NCBI RefSeq assembly: GCF_000717345.1
Contig: NZ_JNZA01000039.1
Coordinates: 3,726 to 67,725 of the forward strand
Direction of reading: 5' to 3'
Length of the DNA: 64,000 nucleotides
Source of the DNA: Streptomyces lydicus
GTDB lineage: Bacteria > Actinomycetota > Actinomycetes > Streptomycetales > Streptomycetaceae
The position numbers were made by a program, and so were the translations under genes. Positions within the stretch are counted from its first letter, which is position 1. Every line of letters begins with the position of its first letter. The notes beneath the pieces were generated by a model, which worked only from the letters and a program-made list of their open reading frames with translations, searched no databases and was not told where the DNA came from. Shown piece by piece: positions 45,930 to 54,141 of the stretch.

Positions 45930-46528
45930 CAGGCCACCCCCTGTCCCGGGCGGCCGGCCGCACCGGCCGGATGCCCGTCCGCACCGGCCGCGGCGACGTC
46001 CTCGACCGCTTCCACGATCCGCGGGTAGGCGCCGCAGCGGCACAGGTTGCCGCTCATCCGCTCGCGGATCTCGTCGGTGCTCAGCTCCACCGGGACCGTG
46101 GGGTCCGCGGTGGCCGGGGTGACGTGGGACGGGAAGCCGTCGGCCACCTCCCGCAGCATCCCGACGGCCGAACAGATCTGGCCCGGGGTGCAGTAGCCGC
46201 ACTGGAGGGCGTCCCGCTCCAGGAACGCCTCCTGCAGCGGGTGCAGCCGCTCGCCCTCCGCCAGGCCCTCGACGGTGGTGATCTGCCGCTCTTCCTGCGC
46301 CACGGCCAGCAGCAGGCAGCTGTTGGCGCGCCGTCCGTCGACGAGCACCGTGCAGGCGCCGCACTGGCCGTGGTCGCAGCCCTTCTTGGCGCCGATGAGA
46401 CCGAGGTGCTCACGGAGCACGTCCAGCAGGGTGGTCCGGTGGTCCAGGGTCAGCCTCTGCGGTGTGCCGTTGATGTGCAGCACGAGCGCGGAGCGCTGCT
46501 CGGCCGCCGGCTGGTTGGTGGGCTCCAC
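45929..46528 (-). CDS. Molybdenum hydroxylase 2Fe-2S subunit (PaoA-like)
   Basis: 199 residues. First cluster: GCDHGQCGACTVLVDGRR with NSCLLL. Second cluster: CGYCTPGQICS and GNLCRCGAYPRIVEA. Both clusters are complete. E. coli PaoA has a Tat signal; here I see none, so the complex is probably cytoplasmic. GTG at 46528 is chosen because AAAGG lies nine bases upstream; the frame stays open to 46618 without a better start. It is the first gene of the three-subunit operon. No maturation factor of the XdhC or MocA type is present nearby. Confidence 0.9.
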   Translation of the reverse strand: MEPTNQPAAEQRSALVLHINGTPQRLTLDHRTTLLDVLREHLGLIGAKKGCDHGQCGACTVLVDGRRANSCLLLAVAQEERQITTVEGLAEGERLHPLQEAFLERDALQCGYCTPGQICSAVGMLREVADGFPSHVTPATADPTVPVELSTDEIRERMSGNLCRCGAYPRIVEAVEDVAAAGADGHPAGAAGRPGQGVA

Positions 46529-46621
46529 TCGCTCATACCTTTCGACGCGGGTCGTGTACCTGGCTGTCTCCCCCGCCGCCGCCCACCGTGCCCGCGGGCC
46601 CGGGGCCCGTCCGCACACGCT

Positions 46622-47008
46622 CTAGCGGCTTTCCAGACGCAGTTCGACCTCCTTCTCCTGGTCTCCGGCGGCCATTCCGAGGACGTGCACCACGAACGCC
46701 GGCCCCAGGGCCTTGGTCAGCTGGTCGACCGCCCAGTAGCCGCCCTGGGCGCTGAGCAGCACCGGTGCGGTCAACCGCCGGGGCTCGGCCTGCTCCTTGA
46801 TCTCGCTCACGTCGAAGGTCGAGGTCCACACGGTCGCCCCCGGCCCCGACATCTCCTCGGGCACGTCGTCGGCGGACCGGTCGGAGCTGAAGGAGGTGCG
46901 CAGCGCGCTGAAGACGGCGTGCGCGTCCTGTGCGGCGCAGCTCTCCAGCTCCACCACCACCTCGGCCGATACGTGTTCCGTGTGTGATGCCTGTTCCGCG
47001 CTGTTCAC
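46622..47008 (-). CDS. Hypothetical protein, possible upstream gene of the molybdenum hydroxylase operon
   Basis: 128 residues, soluble and acidic. Segments such as VVVELESCAAQDAHAVFSAL, SGPGATVWTSTFDVSE and FVVHVLGMAAGDQEKEVELR suggest an alpha/beta fold of alternating strands. No known motif. GTG at 47008 has GAGGAAGG about nine bases upstream. It lies 93 bases upstream of the 2Fe-2S subunit on the same strand and could be in the operon. Family not recognised. Confidence 0.7.
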   Translation of the reverse strand: MNSAEQASHTEHVSAEVVVELESCAAQDAHAVFSALRTSFSSDRSADDVPEEMSGPGATVWTSTFDVSEIKEQAEPRRLTAPVLLSAQGGYWAVDQLTKALGPAFVVHVLGMAAGDQEKEVELRLESR

Positions 47009-47274
47009 TGTGGGGCCTTCCTCTGGGGACCTTCCTCCGGCTGCCGGACGTTTCCAGGCTCGCCCCCCGGCCGGGTGTGTGCGACCCGAGGCTCGAACGA
47101 GTGGTTTGAACGGGCGCACCGGCACGCCGCGGGACGCGACCATTACGCTGTGTAGTCAATGCGAGCGCTCCGTAACCATCAGTGCGCCCGGCATACCGCC
47201 GCGGTGCGCACACCGGCCGGACGCGTCTCGCCCGGACACCGCCGTACGAGCGCCGAACCGATCAGGAGCCCCCG

Positions 47275-48090
47275 TTGACCAGCCTCACCATCGATCAGAA
47301 GGCCATCGCCTACAGCGTCCGCCATGCGCTGTGCATGGCGCGCGCCGCCGAGCTCGCGTACAAGGACGAGAAGGCCGTCGAGGCCGCCGCCCGGGACTGG
47401 GGCTTCGACCGGGTCCGGCACCACCACACGGAGTTCCGCCCGCCGTTCCCGCTGGAGGACACCCAGGCGTACACCCTCGGCGGCCGGCACATGATCATCG
47501 TCGCTTTCCGTGGGACGGAGCCGGCGAAGATGATCGACTGGCTGTCCGACGCCACCACGCCGCCGTGGCCCGGCCCCGGCGGGAAGGGGTACGTCCACTA
47601 CGGCTTCGGTGAGGCGCTGCAGAGCATCTGGCCGCAGGTGCGCGCGGCCGTCGACGAGTTCCGCGACAACAACCAGACCGTGTGGTTCACCGGCCACAGC
47701 CTCGGCGGCGCGCTGGCGATGCTGGCCGGCGCCCGGCTGCATTTCGAGGAGCCGCACGTGACGGCCACCGGTGTCTACACCTTCGGCCAGCCGCGCACCT
47801 GTGACCGGCTGCTCTCGCAGGCGTTCAACTCGGCCTTCAGCGACCGGATGTACCGCTTCGTCAACAACAACGACATCGTGCCCCAGCTCCCCCCGGAGCC
47901 GTTCCACCATGTCTCCGCGCTGCGCTACATCGACGCCAAGGGCACCATCCACAACACCATGCCGCTGCTGACCGGCCTCGCCGACCGCGCCAAGGGCTTC
48001 ACCGCGGACCTGCTCGCGCCCGCCTCCGACGGCGTCCGGGACCACTTCATGCACGCCTACATCGACGCGCTGGAGAAGAACCAGAACTGA
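47275..48090 (+). CDS. Class 3-type lipase/esterase
   Basis: 271 residues. The alpha/beta hydrolase shows the nucleophile elbow VWFTGHSLGGALAMLAGARL (GHSLG), an oxyanion-side MIIVAFRGTEPAKMIDWLSD typical of lipase class 3, the acid NNNDIVPQLPP and a late histidine FHHVSALRYI. No signal peptide, so it is cytoplasmic or exported by other means. The start is a TTG at 47275 with CAGGAGCC six bases upstream; no ATG or GTG serves better. It is convergent with the isochorismatase-like gene, with a hairpin between. It should hydrolyse carboxyl esters; the true substrate is unknown. Confidence 0.88.
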   Translation: MTSLTIDQKAIAYSVRHALCMARAAELAYKDEKAVEAAARDWGFDRVRHHHTEFRPPFPLEDTQAYTLGGRHMIIVAFRGTEPAKMIDWLSDATTPPWPGPGGKGYVHYGFGEALQSIWPQVRAAVDEFRDNNQTVWFTGHSLGGALAMLAGARLHFEEPHVTATGVYTFGQPRTCDRLLSQAFNSAFSDRMYRFVNNNDIVPQLPPEPFHHVSALRYIDAKGTIHNTMPLLTGLADRAKGFTADLLAPASDGVRDHFMHAYIDALEKNQN

Positions 48091-48129
48091 CCGGCGGGTC
48101 GAGGATCGCGCCGGAGACGGGGAGACCCG

Positions 48130-48157
48130 GCCGCGGCGTGACGTCACACGCCGCGGC
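48130..48157. terminator. Perfect 11-bp hairpin between lipase and isochorismatase-like genes
   Basis: GCCGCGGCGTG and CACGCCGCGGC pair exactly around ACGTCA. It lies between the two convergent stops and can end both transcripts. Confidence 0.8.
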
Positions 48158-48163
48158 GGGGGT

Positions 48164-48874
48164 TCACCGGCCGCGGCGGGGAGCGGTGAAGGTGACGTCG
48201 GCGGCCCGGGGGACGATCTCAACCTCGTCGCCCAGGGCCCACTCGGCGGCGCGGGAGGACAGGGCGGCCGGCACCCGCTCGCTGATCCCGGCCGCCGCGG
48301 GGATGTCGTAGGTGGCGTGGGCGTCGTGCGGGAGCACGACCCGGAAGTCGCGGGCCAGCGCGGTGCGGGCGGTCGCGGCGACGCACATCTCGGAGAGCAC
48401 CCCGCACAGGGCCAGCGCCCGCACCCCGGCCCCGTCGAGCAGCGCGCCGAGCGGGGTGCCGTCGAAGCCGTCGTCCTCGCCCTTGCGGATCACGGACTCG
48501 CGGGGGCCCGGCTGGACGGGCAGGTGGAGTTCCCAGCCGGGCGTGTGCGGCTCGTCGACGGTGCCGGGCGCGCCGTCGTTCTGAAGATGGACGACGAGCG
48601 CGCCGGCCGCGCGGGCCCGGGCGAGCAGCGCGCGGCCACGGTCGAGCACCCGGGCCGCGTCGGGCACGGCCTCGTCGCCCGCGACGAAGGCCGTCTGGAG
48701 GTCGACGAGAAGCAGCGCCTCGACGGCCTCCGCCGCCCCGGCACCGGTGGCGGCACCGGCAGCGGTGTACTCGGCCGCAGCGGCGGTGTCGGTAGCGGGA
48801 GCGGCCTCGGTGGGAGTGTCGCTGTCGGAAGCGGTGTCGGTACGGGGCACGGGCGTCGCGGTCATGGTGACCAT
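48164..48874 (-). CDS. Isochorismatase-like cysteine hydrolase with low-complexity N-terminus
   Basis: 236 residues. The fold is shown by ALLLVDLQTAFVAGD (catalytic Asp), ESVIRKGEDDGFDGTPL (Lys) and LALCGVLSEMCVAATARTAL, where the cysteine follows a cis-peptide-like VLSEM. This triad fits nicotinamidase/isochorismatase-type hydrolases. The first 50 residues are almost only Ala, Thr, Asp, Glu and Gly, an unusual extension. ATG at 48874 and 48865 are both possible and neither has a good ribosome site; a start inside the low-complexity part cannot be excluded. The substrate is unknown. Confidence 0.82.
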   Translation of the reverse strand: MVTMTATPVPRTDTASDSDTPTEAAPATDTAAAAEYTAAGAATGAGAAEAVEALLLVDLQTAFVAGDEAVPDAARVLDRGRALLARARAAGALVVHLQNDGAPGTVDEPHTPGWELHLPVQPGPRESVIRKGEDDGFDGTPLGALLDGAGVRALALCGVLSEMCVAATARTALARDFRVVLPHDAHATYDIPAAAGISERVPAALSSRAAEWALGDEVEIVPRAADVTFTAPRRGR

Positions 48875-49085
48875 GGTGCGGGGGCGGCCGGGCGGTGCGG
48901 GCCGGCCGCGGCGCGATCCGGCCACCGGGGTGCGCGACGCCCTCCCGCCGCCCCAAGCGCCCCCACCCGCCCCTCTTCCCTCACCAGTCGCGACACCGGG
49001 CCGGTCCGCCGCCCGCCCTGTCCGGACACGCGCCGCTGAGCCGTCCGGCCGCACATGGTTGCCAGGGGCATCGACCGGGACGGAT

Positions 49086-49128
49086 CATCCGGTAGGACAC
49101 GTCGTACGCGCGTACGACGCACCGGATG
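49086..49128. promoter_or_regulatory. Nested inverted repeat, likely operator for the serine hydrolase gene
   Basis: CGTCGTACGCGCGTACGACG (49100-49119) is a perfect 20-bp palindrome. It is enclosed by a second inverted repeat, CATCCGGT (49086-49093) and ACCGGATG (49121-49128). The inner part is of the size and symmetry of TetR-family operators. It sits 32 bases upstream of the ATG at 49160 and in front of the divergent isochorismatase-like gene. Confidence 0.6.
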
Positions 49129-49159
49129 ACCGCACACGGACGACGTGAGGAGAGCCACC

Positions 49160-50350
49160 ATGGGAGCAGCCACGGTCAGCGGCCACTGCGCACCGGGCTT
49201 CGACGGCGTACGGGAAGCGTTCGAGCGGAACTTCAGCGAGCACGGCGACGTCGGCGCGGCGGTCGCGGTGACCGTGGACGGTGAGCCGGTGGTCGACCTG
49301 TGGGGCGGTCACGCGGACGCCGGCCGCACCCGCGCGTGGGAGCGCGACACCCTCGTCAACGTCTACTCCACGAGCAAGGGGATGACCGCGCTGTGCGCCC
49401 ATCTCCTGGTGGACCGCGGCGAGTTGGACCTCGACGCGCCGGTGGCCCGCTACTGGCCGGAGTTCGCGCAGGCCGGCAAGCAGGACCTGCCGGTGCGCTG
49501 GCTGCTCAGCCACCGGGCCGGTCTGGTCGCGCCCCGCCGGCCGCTCCCGGCCGGGCGCGCCTACGACTGGGACGCGGTGTGCGCCACCCTGGCCGCCACC
49601 GAGCCGTGGTGGCAGCCGGGCACCGCGCAGGGCTACCACGCGGTGACCTTCGGATACCTCGTCGGGGAGGTCGTACGGCGGATCACCGGGCAGTCGCTGG
49701 GCACGTTCCTGCGCAGCGAGATCACCGGGCCGCTGGGCGCCCGGGTGTTCATCGGCACCCCGGAGGAGGAGCACGCCTCCTGCGCGGACATGGTCGGGCA
49801 GCTGGACGAGGCGCGGCTCGCCGAGCAGTTCCCCGGCGCGCCCAAGCCGCCGTTCACCTCGATCGCCGACCACCCGCTGGCCGTTCTGATGCTGGCGCTG
49901 ACCTCCATCCCCACCGGCGACGTCAACAGTGCCGCCTACCGCTCGGCCGAGATCCCGGCGGGCAACGCGCACGCCTCCGCGCACGGGCTGGCGACCGTCT
50001 ACGGGGCCCTGGCGGGCGGCCGGCTCGTCGGGCCGGCGACCCTGGAGGCGATGCGCCGCTCCCAGAGCCTGCCCGGCGAGCCCGACCTGACCATCGACGC
50101 GCTCGCGCCGGGCGGCGCCTCGCTGCGCTGGGGGCTGGGCTACATGCTGAACCAGGGGCAGGCCGGGCCCAATCCGCGGGCCTTCGGACACGGCGGCGCG
50201 GGCGGCTCGTACGCCTTCGCCGACCCGGAGAACCGGCTGTCGTACGCGTACACCATGAACAGGTACGGCGGAGGCACCACCGGCACCGACCCGCGCAACG
50301 GCGGCCTGGTCGCCGCGGTCTACCGGGCGCTGGAGCAGGCCCGGAGCTGA
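49160..50350 (+). CDS. Serine hydrolase, class C beta-lactamase-like (esterase EstB type)
   Basis: 396 residues. The SxxK motif is NVYSTSKGMTALCAHLLVDR with the catalytic serine and lysine. A tyrosine follows in GYHAVTFGYLVGEVVRR, and a late FGHGGAGGSYAFADPENRLS fits the third motif (HGG) of this class. No signal peptide is present, so it is probably a cytoplasmic esterase rather than a periplasmic beta-lactamase. ATG at 49160 has AGGAGA six bases upstream. A large nested palindrome just ahead suggests repressor control. Confidence 0.88.
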   Translation: MGAATVSGHCAPGFDGVREAFERNFSEHGDVGAAVAVTVDGEPVVDLWGGHADAGRTRAWERDTLVNVYSTSKGMTALCAHLLVDRGELDLDAPVARYWPEFAQAGKQDLPVRWLLSHRAGLVAPRRPLPAGRAYDWDAVCATLAATEPWWQPGTAQGYHAVTFGYLVGEVVRRITGQSLGTFLRSEITGPLGARVFIGTPEEEHASCADMVGQLDEARLAEQFPGAPKPPFTSIADHPLAVLMLALTSIPTGDVNSAAYRSAEIPAGNAHASAHGLATVYGALAGGRLVGPATLEAMRRSQSLPGEPDLTIDALAPGGASLRWGLGYMLNQGQAGPNPRAFGHGGAGGSYAFADPENRLSYAYTMNRYGGGTTGTDPRNGGLVAAVYRALEQARS

Positions 50351-50437
50351 CGCCGGGGGCCACCCCCGGGCCCCGGCACCGCCCGGAGAGCTGCGCCCGC
50401 GCTTGCGGTTGCACGGCGCAATAATGGGAGGTGCGGC

Positions 50438-50743
50438 ATGCATCCGGCCCCGCTGCGAGTGCGGCGGGCCCGGGGAGAGGGCGTGGTGACCATGGAACGG
50501 GACACCGAGACGGTTCACGAGGCGTATGCGTTCGTCTGCCTGCACTGCGGACACGGCTGGGAAGAGGAATACGAGATCCGGCACACCACGGATCTGGCCG
50601 GCCACCGGCGCGCCGACTACTTCACCCACGGCGTCCGGGTCGCCTCCCCGCTGACCCGGAACGAATGCCCGTCCTGCAACCTCGGCCCGATCCGGATCCT
50701 GCGCCCCGGCCGGGTGGACGCGGCCCGGACCTACCTGGCCTGA
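50438..50743 (+). CDS. Small zinc-ribbon protein
   Basis: 101 residues. Two CxxC pairs, FVCLHCGHGWEEEYEIRH and NECPSCNLGPIRIL, are 45 residues apart and should hold one zinc. Between them is a charged stretch with HTTDLAGHRRADYFTHGVRV. ATG at 50438 has GGGAGG six bases upstream, so it is preferred over the ATG at 50492. It is on the same strand 87 bases after the serine hydrolase and convergent with a membrane-protein gene. Function unknown; the ribbon could bind nucleic acid or protein. Confidence 0.78.
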   Translation: MHPAPLRVRRARGEGVVTMERDTETVHEAYAFVCLHCGHGWEEEYEIRHTTDLAGHRRADYFTHGVRVASPLTRNECPSCNLGPIRILRPGRVDAARTYLA

Positions 50744-50771
50744 CCCCGCCCCACCCCTGCCTGATGCCCCG

Positions 50772-52208
50772 TCACCAGCCCGTGTACAGCAGGTGGTTGA
50801 GCAACAGGGCGAGCACGGCCTGCGCCGCGAGCCAGGGCCGGCGGTGGGCACCGGGCAGCAGGGCGCAGGCCGCCAGCAGCCACCAGGCGAAGGGCAGCCA
50901 GATCCGTTCGGTCTCCGCCTTGCTCATACCGGAGAGGTCGGCGATCAGCACGGCCAGCAGCGCGGCCAGGACGAGGACGGTCAGACGGTCCGCGGGGCCG
51001 GGCGGAGGCCCGGCGGAGGGTCGCAGCCGCCGCAGGGCGGCGGGGGCCGCGGCGAGGGCGCGGCGCACCCCCGCCACGGTGGCCGGCCCGGTGATCAGCA
51101 CGGCGCAGGCGAGGTTGCCCCACACCCAGTACGCGTACGGGCGGACGCCGGCGGCACCCTGGTAGTAGCGCTCGACCAGCAGGCGGTACCCCTCCCACCA
51201 GTCGAAGCCGGCGAGGGTGAAGGCCACCGCGACGGTCACCGCACCGGCCACCAGCAGCGGCACCGGGCGGGCGTTCCGGGCGAGCAGCAGCACCGCGGCG
51301 GCGGGCAGCACGATCAGGGTGAGGCCGTAGGAGAGGTAGCAGGTCAGGCCGAGGAGGAGGCCCGAGGCCAGGGCGGCGGCAGCGGGGACGGGGGCGCTCC
51401 GCCGGCCACCGCCGGTGCGCCGGGTGGCGGCGAGGGCGAGCAGCGCCAGGCACCAGGCGGCGACCGCGGCGAAGTAGCCGTCGGCGGAGGTGCCGACCCA
51501 GACGGCGGCCGGCGCCAGGACGAGGAACGGCGCGGCCCGGCGGGCGAGCGGCTCATCGGTCAGCGCGCGCAGCGCGACCAGGACCGCGGCCGCGGCGGAG
51601 GTGCCCACCGTGATGCACCAGACGCCGGCCCAGGCGCCGCCGCCCAGACCGATCCGGTCCAGTCCGACGAAGGTGAGCACCGCGGCCGGCGGGTGCCCGG
51701 CCACATGGGCGGGCCAGTGGTCCGGCGCGTTGTTGAGGATGTGTCCGGTGAAGCCGCGCAGCGCCGGCCCCAGGTCGTCGAAGCGGCGGATGACGGTCAG
51801 GTACTCGTACTCCGTGGTCAGGCGGCGGGCGATACCGGTCTGCCAGCCGTCGATCAGGGCCAGCGACCACGTCCAGGCCATGGCCGCCGCCCAGCAGGCC
51901 AGGAGCAGGCCGCGCCAGGGCAGGCGGGCGGCGAGCGGCGGCCCGTAGCCGACGACGAGGACGGCGACGGTCAGGGCTACGGGGGTGCCGGGCCCCACGT
52001 GCGGGAACCAGGAGGCGTACAGCGGCGGCCAGTTGACGTGCAGGCTGCCGTTGGCGTGCTCGATGACGGTGCCGATGGCCGCGGCGGCCACGACGAGCAG
52101 CAGCCCGGCCGCGGCGGCCAGCACGTCGGCGCGGCGCGCCGCGCGGACCTCGGGGCCGGCGTGGCGGGCCGCGGCGGCGGGGGCTTCGGAGGTCGGTCGG
52201 GGGGTCAC
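50772..52208 (-). CDS. Polytopic membrane protein, possible glycosyltransferase-C-like
   Basis: 478 residues with about 11-12 membrane helices, such as VLAAAAGLLLVVAAAAIGTV, LALLALAATRR, LTLIVLPAAAVLLLARNA and LTVLVLAALLAVLIADLSGM. Outer loops contain NWPPLYASWFPHVGPGTP, NAPDHWPAHVAGHPPAAVLT and YYQGAAGVRPYAYWVWGN, with aspartate and tryptophan-rich patterns seen in membrane glycosyltransferases that use lipid-linked sugars. The assignment is tentative. It lies next to a unit of sugar-type enzymes (54-57 kb), which supports the idea. The start at 52208 is the most upstream ATG and has no clear ribosome site. Confidence 0.7.
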   Translation of the reverse strand: MTPRPTSEAPAAAARHAGPEVRAARRADVLAAAAGLLLVVAAAAIGTVIEHANGSLHVNWPPLYASWFPHVGPGTPVALTVAVLVVGYGPPLAARLPWRGLLLACWAAAMAWTWSLALIDGWQTGIARRLTTEYEYLTVIRRFDDLGPALRGFTGHILNNAPDHWPAHVAGHPPAAVLTFVGLDRIGLGGGAWAGVWCITVGTSAAAAVLVALRALTDEPLARRAAPFLVLAPAAVWVGTSADGYFAAVAAWCLALLALAATRRTGGGRRSAPVPAAAALASGLLLGLTCYLSYGLTLIVLPAAAVLLLARNARPVPLLVAGAVTVAVAFTLAGFDWWEGYRLLVERYYQGAAGVRPYAYWVWGNLACAVLITGPATVAGVRRALAAAPAALRRLRPSAGPPPGPADRLTVLVLAALLAVLIADLSGMSKAETERIWLPFAWWLLAACALLPGAHRRPWLAAQAVLALLLNHLLYTGW

Positions 52209-52321
52209 ACCGGCACGCTAGGCCGCGGGGCGGGCGGCGGGGCGCGCCGATCCGCTGACGTCAGAGTTTCGTCATGGGTCGTAGCCTCCTCGGCACAGGG
52301 TGTGCGGCATACCTTCGGGGC

Positions 52322-53572
52322 ATGGGCGCCTCTCACCTCACTCCCCCGACCTCGCCGTCGTTCTGGCGCAGCCCCTTGCGCGGCCCGCGGCTGACCGCGC
52401 TGCTCGGCGTGGTGCTGCTGGCCGGCATCACGCTGCTGTTCGTCACCGGCCTGCTGTCGTACGCCGCGTACAACCCGGACCTGGCCGGCGGCGTCAACGA
52501 CAAGACGCCCGGCAAGGGCCTGCTCGGCTTCTACCTCTTCAGCTGGCCGACCGGCCCGTACTGGCTCTACCGGCTCACCCAGGGCCTGCACGTGACCGTC
52601 GGCGTCGCGCTGGTGCCCGTCCTGCTGGCGAAGCTGTGGTCGGTGATCCCGAAGCTGTTCACCCTGCCGCCGGCCCGGTCGCTCGGACACGCGATGGAGC
52701 GGCTGTCCCTCCTGCTGCTGGTCGGCGGGGCGCTCTTCGAGTTCGCCACCGGCCTGCTCAACATCCAGCTGGAGTACGTCTTCCCCGGGTCCTTCTACCC
52801 CCTGCACTTCTACGGCGCCTGGGTGTTCATCGGCGCGTTCGTCGCGCACGTCGCGCTGCGGCTGCCGCGGACCGTGCGGGCCGTGCGGGAACGCACCGAC
52901 CCGGCGCCGGACGCCGACGACACCGGGCTCGTGGCCCCTCGCCCGGACCCGCCGACGGTGTCCCGGCGCGGCGCGCTGGGGCTGGTCGGCGCCGGCTCGC
53001 TGCTGCTGCTCGCGACGACCGCCGGGCAGAGCATCGGCGGGTGGTGGCGGCGTACCGCGCTGCTGGCGCCGCACGGCGGGCGCGACCCGGGCAGCGGGCC
53101 GAACGGCTTCCAGATCAACAAGTCCGCCGCCGCGGTCGGGATCCGGGAGCAGGACACCGGTGCGGACTGGCGGCTGACGGTCGAGGGCGGCGGCCGCCGG
53201 GTACGGCTGGACCGCGCCGGGCTGCTGCGGCTGCCGCAGCACACCTCGGCACTGCCGATCGCCTGTGTGGAGGGCTGGTCCACCGACAACCAGCAGTGGG
53301 GCGGGGTGCGGCTGCGGGACCTCGCGGCGCTGGTGGGGTTCGAGGGGGAGCCGCCCGGTGTGGTGGTGGAGTCGCTGCAACTGCGCGGCGCGTTCCGGCG
53401 GGCCGCGCTCAGCGCGCACCAGGTGCGCGATCCGCGGTCGCTGCTCGCCCTGCGGGTCGGCGGGGCCGAGCTGTCCGCCGACCACGGCCACCCGGCGCGG
53501 ATCATCGTCCCGGCCGCGCCCGGGGTGCTCAACACCAAGTGGGTCTCGCGGCTGACGTTCGGGGAGTGGTGA
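52322..53572 (+). CDS. Membrane-anchored sulfite-oxidase-like molybdopterin oxidoreductase
   Basis: 416 residues. The N-terminal 180 residues contain about four membrane helices (LTALLGVVLLAGITLLFVTG, TQGLHVTVGVALVPVLLAKL, SLLLLVGGALFEFATGLLNI, LHFYGAWVFIGAFVAHVALR) with histidines in positions that could bind heme, as in cytochrome b561-like anchors. The C-terminal domain (about 225-416) is sulfite-oxidase-like: VEGGGRRVRLDRAGLL, LPIACVEGWSTDNQQWGGVR with the Mo-binding cysteine, and RIIVPAAPGVLNTKWV. The combination suggests a membrane oxidoreductase that passes electrons to heme. ATG at 52322 is the best start. It overlaps the next gene by 4 bases. Confidence 0.82.
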   Translation: MGASHLTPPTSPSFWRSPLRGPRLTALLGVVLLAGITLLFVTGLLSYAAYNPDLAGGVNDKTPGKGLLGFYLFSWPTGPYWLYRLTQGLHVTVGVALVPVLLAKLWSVIPKLFTLPPARSLGHAMERLSLLLLVGGALFEFATGLLNIQLEYVFPGSFYPLHFYGAWVFIGAFVAHVALRLPRTVRAVRERTDPAPDADDTGLVAPRPDPPTVSRRGALGLVGAGSLLLLATTAGQSIGGWWRRTALLAPHGGRDPGSGPNGFQINKSAAAVGIREQDTGADWRLTVEGGGRRVRLDRAGLLRLPQHTSALPIACVEGWSTDNQQWGGVRLRDLAALVGFEGEPPGVVVESLQLRGAFRRAALSAHQVRDPRSLLALRVGGAELSADHGHPARIIVPAAPGVLNTKWVSRLTFGEW

Positions 53573-54141
53573 CGGTGGTGCGGATGCGGTGGCGCGAACG
53601 CGCGCGGCGGGTACGGCAGTTGCTGTCCGGTCATCACTGGTGCGGCGAGGGGTCGTTGCATCTGCTGCTGATGCTCGCCTCGTTCGCGCTCACCGCCTAC
53701 GCGGGGCTGCGGCTGCTGGCCGGCGGGCAGTGGCCCCTGGTGGTGGTCTGGTTCGCCGGGGCGGCCCTGCTGCACGACCTCGTGCTGCTGCCGCTGTACG
53801 CGCTGGCCGACCGGGCGCTGGCCCGGTACACGGCGGCCCGCGGCGGGCACCGGGCCTGGACCGCGTACGTCCGGGTCCCCGCCGCGCTCTCCGCGCTGCT
53901 GCTCCTGGTGTGGTTCCCGCTGATCGCGCCCTCGGCGGGCAGCGCGGCGCACTACGAGGCCGCGACCGGCCTGCCCGCCGGGGTGTTCCTGCCCCGCTGG
54001 CTGCTGCTCACCGCCGCGCTGTTCGCACTCTCCGCGGTGTGGCTGCTGTGCCGTACGGCCGCCGCCCGGCGGGCCGGGACCGGGGCGGTACGCCGCCGGC
54101 GCAGGGCGACGAAGCAGCGTTCCGCGCCGCCCGGCGACTGA
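53569..54141 (+). CDS. Membrane protein coupled to the molybdopterin oxidoreductase
   Basis: 190 residues with four membrane segments: LHLLLMLASFALTAYAGLRL, WPLVVVWFAGAALLHDLVLL, VRVPAALSALLLLVWFPLIA and WLLLTAALFALSAVWLLC, and a very basic end (RRRRRATKQR). GTG at 53569 overlaps the previous stop (GTGA), so it is translated with the oxidoreductase and may be its membrane partner. The last 190 bases overlap the end of a methyltransferase gene on the other strand. No family recognised. Confidence 0.75.
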   Translation: MTVVRMRWRERARRVRQLLSGHHWCGEGSLHLLLMLASFALTAYAGLRLLAGGQWPLVVVWFAGAALLHDLVLLPLYALADRALARYTAARGGHRAWTAYVRVPAALSALLLLVWFPLIAPSAGSAAHYEAATGLPAGVFLPRWLLLTAALFALSAVWLLCRTAAARRAGTGAVRRRRRATKQRSAPPGD

